Shown: one piece after another, positions 14,601-18,425 of the stretch
Layout of the letters: every line of letters begins with the position of its first letter
Position numbering within the stretch: position 1 is the stretch's first letter
Assembly: GCA_950072225.1 (NCBI GenBank)
Contig: CATMOP010000004.1
Location: 1-18,425 of the forward strand
Reading direction: 5' to 3'
Source of the DNA: an uncultured Nitrospina sp.
GTDB taxonomy: Bacteria; Nitrospinota; Nitrospinia; Nitrospinales; VA-1
DNA: 18,425 nt
Position numbers and translations under genes: made by a program
Notes under the pieces: generated by a model
Databases searched by the model: none
Told to the model about the DNA's origin: nothing
Seen by the model: only the letters and a program-made list of their open reading frames with translations

Positions 14601-15062
14601 TTTAATGTTTACCGGGAGGATCAGTTTCTCCAGGACGGAACGAGGCATGACTGTTTGCAGGCCTGCTTCCAAAGGCACAACCAGAATCAAAGGATCTCCG
14701 ATCCGAAGCCGATTAAGAATATCCAGCCTTTCTCCAGATATCTCGTTTAAAGGGGAAAGCAGTTCGTACGGAAGAAGTTCCCAAGCGGGGAAAAAAAACG
14801 GCTGGTATTTTATTTTTTCATAGTGGAAAAAATATTTGAGGTCATCCAGTAAAACTTCGCCCCTGTTTTGATCAGCCGTAAAAATAACCACAGGACGTTT
14901 TCGGATTTTAACCAGCTTCGCCAAAAAAAGTGCGCGCGAAGAACCCCTCAAGCCTTCGACAACAACAGGAGGGCCTGATTCTTCCGTCCATTTTTGAACC
15001 AGGCTGACTTGAGATGAAAAATCTCCACTCTCAATAATGGGCGTTAAAACCCTTTCATTCAT
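11604..15062 (-). CDS. mfd: Transcription-repair coupling factor Mfd
   Basis: DNA translocase that pushes RNA polymerase stalled at lesions off the template and recruits UvrA, giving transcription-coupled nucleotide excision repair. The 1152 residues match the family's full length (E. coli 1148). The N-terminal UvrB-like module (about 1-350) includes VENRGEFSVRGDIVDFF (177-193) and a degenerate nucleotide site (EGLRGSSRALFL, lacking GKT), as is normal for Mfd. The RNA-polymerase-interacting, CarD-like domain is at about 480-545 (LKEGDFLVHIDYGIGLYQ). RecG-like motor motifs follow: Walker A GDVGYGKTE (635-643), DEEQRFG (736-742), TATPIPRTL (762-770), SIIESGLDIPSANTIIINRA and QLRGRVGR. The C-terminal UvrA-masking domain ends the protein. 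The ATG at 15062 has only a weak GAG upstream. It heads the run of genes with the two isomerases. Confidence 0.98.
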   Translation of the reverse strand: MNERVLTPIIESGDFSSQVSLVQKWTEESGPPVVVEGLRGSSRALFLAKLVKIRKRPVVIFTADQNRGEVLLDDLKYFFHYEKIKYQPFFFPAWELLPYELLSPLNEISGERLDILNRLRIGDPLILVVPLEAGLQTVMPRSVLEKLILPVNIKMSLEREFLEACLSDNGFTRSALVENRGEFSVRGDIVDFFQPGGVNPVRIEFFGDEVESIREFDVLSQVSIDQLEAVNILPVRELCLSEIEKKHGVEAIKNFAEKNGCDRLALKELLEKTQHLGVFSGMEYLAPFFYSTRESLFDYLHPDSLVVLEEEDQLQAKSEQFQSLIDTEYHSVMENGDVAASPEELYLTMDEFNNYVSKFKGCVALNTLKTSEEAERTLALEVKPIPLVAGKFDAFSEQVLNWQEDENRVVVVAPTKGQVRRIHELLHDWGLEIDVDLGRISEGFQLIACNQVFIAEHEIFGRTHKHRHRRKPRSQVFLRGLKDLKEGDFLVHIDYGIGLYQRTRDLQTGVGGGEFLEILYADDEKLYLPMEGLGLVQKYVGSTETPPPLSKMGGAAWKRQKKKVKEAIQEMAEDLLKLYASRELTKGHAYSHNTILMREFADAFEYEETEDQLKAIEDVEADLEKDKPTDRLICGDVGYGKTEVGMRAAFKVVLDKKQVAVLVPTTILAQQHLQTFRERFHEYPVNIDMVNRFRTPREQKETLAQLKKGNVDIIIGTHRLLSKDVEFASLGLIIIDEEQRFGVKHKEKLKKLRNSVDILTLTATPIPRTLHFSLMGVRDLSVIETPPVDRLAVKTFIRKFDEKVIREAIMREVDRGGQVFFVHNKIHSIHSIGELIRRLVPGVKIDIAHGQLPEHQLERVMKKFMDKEVDLLLCTSIIESGLDIPSANTIIINRADQFGLAQLYQLRGRVGRYKHQAYAYLLIPGTGGLKVEARKRLSAIEEMSDLGAGFQLSARDMEIRGVGNMLGHNQSGHIASVGFDLYCKLVEDMVKDIRGEKADPRIETELDLMVKGFIPKDYVPDLNQRLDFYRRMQVASEYDEGLAIASELEDRYGPHPESVAKLLALLEIRMLCQRIHISKIELKHNDACLHLLPSTAINPQILTSLFDERLSMQSEYKIKIRLDRKGWKTDLKLVKNYLQKLAHSLLPVEEEN

Positions 15063-15099
15063 AACTAAAAACTCAAGATTTCAGAATGGATCAAGCTGG

Positions 15100-15200
15100 C
15101 CCTCTAGCGAGGGAAACAAATAGCAATAACTTATTAAGCCAAGGCAACTTGTATCTAGCCAGACAGAGCTATTGCTCACTGCCCCCGGCGATTACGCCGG
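15100..15200. other. Hairpin-rich gap between the orphan gene and mfd
   Basis: This 129-base gap holds three perfect inverted repeats. CCCTC-TAGC-GAGGG is at 15100-15113. AGCAATA (15122-15128) pairs with TATTGCT (15170-15176). CCGGCG-ATTA-CGCCGG is at 15185-15200. The last straddles the orphan gene's TAA stop, which lies in its loop, and could be a weak terminator, but no T run follows on the minus strand. The AGCAATAACTT stretch resembles the GCAATA core of the repeat family only loosely. I see no convincing mfd promoter here. Confidence 0.4.
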
Positions 15201-15569
15201 TTTAGGATTAAAACCCACTTTATCGGGGAGCAAGGGAATCCACTTGGGTTCACCCTTGGGTTTAAAATTAACACAAACCACAAAAGAAGGGCCTTCATAG
15301 AAGTTTAACTTGAAATTTCCGCCGCCAAAACGTTCAAAGAGATATTCTTCGGGACGGTCTCTGAAACCATCCAGCTCCTCTTTGCTAATTTTTGCAATTT
15401 CATAAAAATAGATGGCGACCCCTTCCAGAACTCCCACAAGAAGGGTGCAACTGACCTTACTGTAAATTTCTTCAAAACGCCGATCCATTTCCTCCTGGCT
15501 GGGCTCCCTCTTCAGTTCCCGCCTTAATTTTGGTTTATAATAATCTCTAAATTCGCGTTTGATCCACAT
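15192..15569 (-). CDS. Uncharacterised 125-residue protein
   Basis: I do not recognise this protein. It is a small soluble-looking product with a basic N-terminus (MWIKREFRDYYKPKLRREL), an acidic helical stretch (EPSQEEMDRRFEEIYSK), and a hydrophobic patch (CTLLVGVLEGVAIYFYEIAK) that is too short and polar to be a clear membrane helix. A Phe/Gly/Asn-rich beta-like half follows (RFGGGNFKLNFYEGPSFVV) and ends in a Pro/Lys-rich tail. The two halves suggest a compact alpha+beta fold. The ATG at 15569 has no clear ribosome site; a TATACT hexamer stands 12 bases before it (15586-15581), which might mean a very short leader. It is the first minus-strand gene beside the strand switch, with hairpin-rich DNA on both sides. 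Composition is similar to its neighbours, and I think the gene is real. Confidence 0.65.
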   Translation of the reverse strand: MWIKREFRDYYKPKLRRELKREPSQEEMDRRFEEIYSKVSCTLLVGVLEGVAIYFYEIAKISKEELDGFRDRPEEYLFERFGGGNFKLNFYEGPSFVVCVNFKPKGEPKWIPLLPDKVGFNPKPA

Positions 15570-15606
15570 AAGTAATTTTTAGTATAAAAGGTATAGAATT
15601 AAAAAT

Positions 15607-15905
15607 GGAGGTGAGGAACCTCCGCTGTTGGCTTGCAATAAACTTTTACCCCAGCCGCATATTGCACAAGAAGTTGTAAATCACCCCAGCCCCTGTGATA
15701 TTTCTTCATTAGCTTCATGCCCCGAAGCGGGTACTTTAAAAAGAGGGGTCCATTGAAGCTCCCCCCTTCCACGAAGGGACGGAGAACCTCCGCCGGTAAG
15801 TTGCAATTCTTTACCCTGCGGATAAACATTCTCTCGGCTCAACGAGCCTTTGCTAGTCGGCCCCACGCCTAGTGGTTGGGGAAATTTGTTTTTCTGCTTG
15901 CAAGC
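15607..15905. repeat. Hairpin cluster and diverged repeats (copies B and C) at the strand switch
   Basis: The 415 bases between the orphan gene and aguB hold no credible gene. Short perfect inverted repeats stand in a row: GGAGGT/ACCTCC (15607-15623), CCCG/CGGG (15721-15731), CCCTTC/GAAGGG (15764-15778), CGGAG/CTCCG (15780-15792), GGCTC/GAGCC (15836-15848), CCAC/GTGG (15863-15875) and the palindrome GCTTGCAAGC (15896-15905). Copies B (15607-15652) and C (15780-15817) share GAACCTCCGC, then TTGCAAT, then CTTT and ACCC, and match copy A upstream of folP. A minus-strand frame (15829-15599) runs through it, but it only reads the repeats. Confidence 0.6.
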
Positions 15906-15928
15906 GGAGCCCTAGCAAATGCTACAAT
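15898..15928 (+). promoter_or_regulatory. Possible extended -10 promoter for aguBA
   Basis: TTGCAA (15898-15903) is followed after 19 bases by TACAAT (15923-15928), which is preceded by TGC, an extended -10 element. TACAAT matches the consensus at five of six positions. The start of transcription would be near 15935, leaving a leader of about 50 bases. The ten-base palindrome GCTTGCAAGC overlaps the -35 box and could be an operator. The spacing is longer than ideal. Confidence 0.4.
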
Positions 15929-15984
15929 ATTTTATTATAACAAACTCCTTTGAACGAAATTACTATTATCTTTTTTAAATCTCT

Positions 15985-16872
15985 ATGAAAAAAAATGAGA
16001 TCGACCTATCGACAATAACTGTGGGCCTTGTTCAAATGGCCTGTTCACCGGATGCCGATAAAAATCTGAAATGCGCGATGGATTCCATTCGTGCCGCAGC
16101 TAAAAAAGGAGCGCAAATCATTTGCCTTCCCGAGCTTTTCCTGACTCAGTATTTCTGCCAAACTGAAGACACCCAAAATTTTTCCCTGGCCGAACCCCTG
16201 CCCGGCCCAACGAGCGACACATTCTCGAAGCTGGCCAAAGAGCTGGAGGTGGTACTGATTGTTCCCCTTTTTGAAAAGCGGACCCAGGGCATTTATCACA
16301 ACTCGGCCATTGTTATCGATGCGGATGGAAGCGTTGCAGGAACCTATCGCAAAATGCATATTCCTGATGATCCGTGTTTCTTTGAAAAATTTTATTTCAC
16401 TCCAGGAGACACTGGCTTCAAAAGCTTTTCCACCCGTTTCGGAAAAATTGGAGTGCTCATCTGCTGGGATCAATGGTTCCCTGAAGCGGCCCGGTTAACC
16501 TGCCTTTCTGGGGCACAGTTTTTATTTTACCCAACCGCCATCGGCTATCAGGATGAAGATGCGAAAGAATCTATACAGCAGATTACCGCATGGGAAACCA
16601 TACAAAGATCTCACGCTATTTCCAATGGTGTCTTTCTCGGATCGGTGAACCGGGTGGCCCGGGAAAATGCCCTGACCTTCTGGGGCCGATCCTTTATCTG
16701 TAATCCATTTGGAAAGGTTATAGGACAGGCTGATAATGAACCGCAGATCGTGATTGCTCAATGTTCCCTGCCAGAAATTGAATCAGTAAGGCAAAACTGG
16801 CCCTTCTTAAGGGACCGGAGGGTCGATGCATATCAAGGTCTCTCTAAACTGTATCTTGATACCGATGAATGA
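15985..16872 (+). CDS. aguB: N-carbamoylputrescine amidase
   Basis: Carbon-nitrogen (nitrilase superfamily) hydrolase that cleaves N-carbamoylputrescine to putrescine, CO2 and ammonia, the second step of the agmatine route to polyamines. The 295-residue length is typical. The Glu-Lys-Cys triad is visible: Glu50 in CLPELF, Lys123 in YRKMHIPDDP and Cys160 in LICWDQWFPEAAR. The segments FFEKFYFTPGDTGF, YPTAIG and SVNRVARE fit the AguB subgroup rather than general nitrilases. Adjacency to aguA, which makes its substrate, settles the assignment. The ATG at 15985 has no recognisable ribosome site (AT-rich leader); no better in-frame start exists before the conserved GLVQMAC. Its last eight bases overlap aguA. 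A possible promoter lies at 15898-15928. Confidence 0.94.
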   Translation: MKKNEIDLSTITVGLVQMACSPDADKNLKCAMDSIRAAAKKGAQIICLPELFLTQYFCQTEDTQNFSLAEPLPGPTSDTFSKLAKELEVVLIVPLFEKRTQGIYHNSAIVIDADGSVAGTYRKMHIPDDPCFFEKFYFTPGDTGFKSFSTRFGKIGVLICWDQWFPEAARLTCLSGAQFLFYPTAIGYQDEDAKESIQQITAWETIQRSHAISNGVFLGSVNRVARENALTFWGRSFICNPFGKVIGQADNEPQIVIAQCSLPEIESVRQNWPFLRDRRVDAYQGLSKLYLDTDE

Positions 16873-17908
16873 TTTTCCTGCCTCTGAAGGTTATCGCATG
16901 CCAGCCGAATGGGAACCCCATGCAAGCACCTGGCTGACCTGGCCCCATGATCCCGAAACCTGGCCCAACCAGGATATGGAACAAGTCGAATCCGACTACC
17001 TTCAAATTGTAAAAGCCATCGCTAAGGGAGAACAAACCCATATTCTGGTTCAGGATAAATCTGCGGAAGAAACTTTGCGTATTAAACTGCAGTCCAATGG
17101 CGTGAACATGGACCAGGTTTCTTTGTATGATATTCCTACTAATGACTCATGGATCCGAGACTACGGCCCTAATTTCCTGGTGCGAGAGAAAGAAGTAGCT
17201 ATCAACGACTGGGATTTTGATTCCTGGGGACGGAAATATAAATGGGAGCTCGATGACCTTGCAGGTAGCATTATTACCGAACAATTGGAATACCCAAAGT
17301 TCAAACCGGGAATTGTGTTGGAAGGAGGTGCTATAGAAGTAAACGGTCGTGGAACCTGCTTGACTACCGATTCCTGCATCCTCAACCCAAATCGCAATGG
17401 AGGGATACGCCGGGAACGTATGGAAGAGTTTTTAAAAAATTATTTAGGGACATCAAAAATCATCTGGTTGAGTGGGGATTTGGAAGGAGATGACACCGAT
17501 GGGCATATCGACAATCTGGCCCGTTTCGTGAACCCTACTACCATTGTTTGCTCTTTAGAGGAAAATGAAAGAGACGTAAACTATCTAGGGTTAAAACATA
17601 ATTATGAGCGCCTGCAAGCTGCAAAGGACCAGGACGGAAACCCATTCCATATAATTCCACTACCCATGCCGGGTTACGTTGGCACCGAGAAAGAACGTCT
17701 TCCTGCCAGCTACGCAAACTTTTACATTACCAACCACGCGGTACTGGTACCGATATATGATCATCCCAATGATAGGAAAGCTCAGGATCTGATAGCTCCT
17801 TTGTTTCCGGGACGAGCTATCATCCCAATTCCATGCAAAACCCTCATTTGGGGGCTGGGTGGTATCCATTGCCTGACCCAGCAACAACCCGCCCTGCAAA
17901 AGGGCTGA
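16865..17908 (+). CDS. aguA: Agmatine deiminase
   Basis: Cytoplasmic guanidino-modifying enzyme (peptidylarginine deiminase-like fold) that converts agmatine and water to N-carbamoylputrescine and ammonia. From the ATG at 16865 the product is 347 residues, close to the family norm. Motifs in order: MPAEWEPHASTWLTWPHDPETW near the N-terminus (the WEPH substrate-side segment), NDSWIRDYGPNF, then EGGAIEVNGRGTCLTT, the DDTDGHIDNLARF segment with the catalytic His, PASYANFYITN, and the nucleophile Cys336 in GGIHCLTQQQP at the C-terminus. The frame extends to an ATG at 16826, but those 13 residues lie inside aguB and precede the normal start of the family. The eight-base overlap with aguB suggests coupled translation. 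Together the two enzymes turn agmatine into putrescine; no arginine decarboxylase is present in the window. Confidence 0.95.
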   Translation: MNDFPASEGYRMPAEWEPHASTWLTWPHDPETWPNQDMEQVESDYLQIVKAIAKGEQTHILVQDKSAEETLRIKLQSNGVNMDQVSLYDIPTNDSWIRDYGPNFLVREKEVAINDWDFDSWGRKYKWELDDLAGSIITEQLEYPKFKPGIVLEGGAIEVNGRGTCLTTDSCILNPNRNGGIRRERMEEFLKNYLGTSKIIWLSGDLEGDDTDGHIDNLARFVNPTTIVCSLEENERDVNYLGLKHNYERLQAAKDQDGNPFHIIPLPMPGYVGTEKERLPASYANFYITNHAVLVPIYDHPNDRKAQDLIAPLFPGRAIIPIPCKTLIWGLGGIHCLTQQQPALQKG

Positions 17909-17926
17909 CCATTTCAAAGGATAACC

Positions 17927-18425
17927 ATGATAATCAGTGATAAACGATCAATCATCCTTGCCTACAACACAGTAGAGCGGTTGCTAAAGGGCGATTTTTT
18001 TCACTTCTCAAAAATAGAGGAAATTACCCAGGAAATAGCAAACTTTGACAAAGAGTGGCCGGTGATCGGATTGGGAACCACCAATTGGTATAAACGCAAT
18101 GGCGAAGCCATCGTCGAAGGGTTCGCTGAAAGCCCCGAGTTTCTTTGGGCTGACCCGGAAAGCATTCCTCCGGGAAAACTGATCAACCTCAATCACGATC
18201 ATCCCGACCATAAAGAGAATCTGAAGAGCCCAGTGATCGGTCCGGAAGACGCCCTCCCCCAATTCCCGTTCATGGCTATTGCATTATGTGATCCCAAAGA
18301 ACTAAGGGAATACACCCTGTCTGCCGGAGAAAATGTTCACGAATGGATAGAGAACAAATTCCCTTCTGAAAATCTGGGCCTGGCAGCGATACATATCGGA
18401 GGGAAACTGGATGAGATAAAATCTA
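17927..18425 (+). CDS. Unrecognised protein, partial (runs off the right edge)
   Basis: The frame is open from the ATG at 17927 to the window end (166 codons seen). AAAGGA about five bases upstream is a good ribosome site, and the gene starts 18 bases after the aguA stop, so it is probably the third gene of that operon. The product begins MIISDKRSIILAYNTVERLL, has no signal peptide or membrane helix, and contains WPVIGLGTTNWYKRNGEAIV, LINLNHDHPDHKENL, PQFPFMAIALCDPKELREYT and LGLAAIHIGGKLDEI. The His/Asp-rich NHDHPDHKEN segment could bind metal, but I cannot place it in a family. The context suggests a role near agmatine/putrescine metabolism, which is an inference only. Base composition matches aguA. 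Confidence 0.75.
   Translation, partial: MIISDKRSIILAYNTVERLLKGDFFHFSKIEEITQEIANFDKEWPVIGLGTTNWYKRNGEAIVEGFAESPEFLWADPESIPPGKLINLNHDHPDHKENLKSPVIGPEDALPQFPFMAIALCDPKELREYTLSAGENVHEWIENKFPSENLGLAAIHIGGKLDEIKS

Noticed and set aside
14305..14823. Plus-strand open frame of 172 codons antisense to mfd
   Set aside because: Its Ser/Arg-rich translation is what results from reading the complement of mfd; mfd is intact across the region.
15599..15829. Minus-strand frame of 76 codons (and an overlapping one of 61 codons) in the hairpin region
   Set aside because: Both frames simply read through repeat copies B and C and the hairpins. There is no family resemblance and no convincing start, so the region is better treated as repeat DNA.
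15607..15905. CRISPR array in the repeat-rich gap
   Set aside because: The repeats are diverged, unevenly spaced and few, there are no spacers of constant length, and no cas gene is near.
16045..16473. Minus-strand frame of 142 codons antisense to aguB
   Set aside because: aguB is intact with all catalytic residues on the plus strand; the antisense frame has no motif or ribosome site.

Overview
The window is ordinary chromosomal housekeeping DNA from a Gram-negative bacterium with fairly AT-rich coding sequence. The gene order (mfd followed by two parvulin-type prolyl isomerases; ftsH/folP/pdxJ; gap/tpiA/secG/tRNA-Leu) resembles Nitrospinota and former Deltaproteobacteria. That placement is an inference from protein style and gene order, not from a search. 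Layout: about 15.5 kb is transcribed leftwards on the minus strand, in this order: a 125-residue orphan protein (15569-15192), mfd, a lipoprotein-type parvulin, a SurA-like parvulin, tilS, ftsH, folP, pdxJ, a coiled-coil protein, gap, tpiA, secG, tRNA-Leu(GAG), and the edge of a probable signalling protein that looks frameshifted. The last 2.5 kb runs rightwards on the plus strand: aguB, aguA and the start of an unrecognised third gene. The strands diverge at about 15.57-15.98 kb, in a gene-free stretch full of short hairpins. Function: mfd and the two isomerases are packed with a 2-base gap and a 26-base overlap, so they look translationally coupled. They combine transcription-coupled repair with cell-envelope protein folding. 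tilS (tRNA-Ile2 lysidine), ftsH (membrane AAA+ protease), folP (folate) and pdxJ (vitamin B6) form the common conserved block, but the usual glmM, cdaA and acpS neighbours are missing. gap and tpiA encode glycolytic/gluconeogenic enzymes, here without the usual pgk between them, and are followed by the SecG translocon subunit and a tRNA-Leu(GAG), as in the E. coli secG-leuU arrangement. aguB and aguA convert agmatine to putrescine via N-carbamoylputrescine. The most unusual material is intergenic. A degenerate, modular repeat family occurs just beyond the stop codons of ftsH and tilS, upstream of folP, and in the gap before aguB. The aguB gap carries at least six short inverted repeats in 300 bases. 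Other points of note are a SHOCT-like tail on the SurA homologue, probable TTG start use for ftsH, an apparent one-base frameshift at the left edge, and an unrecognised gene behind aguA. I see no CRISPR array, prophage, transposase gene or obvious defence system.
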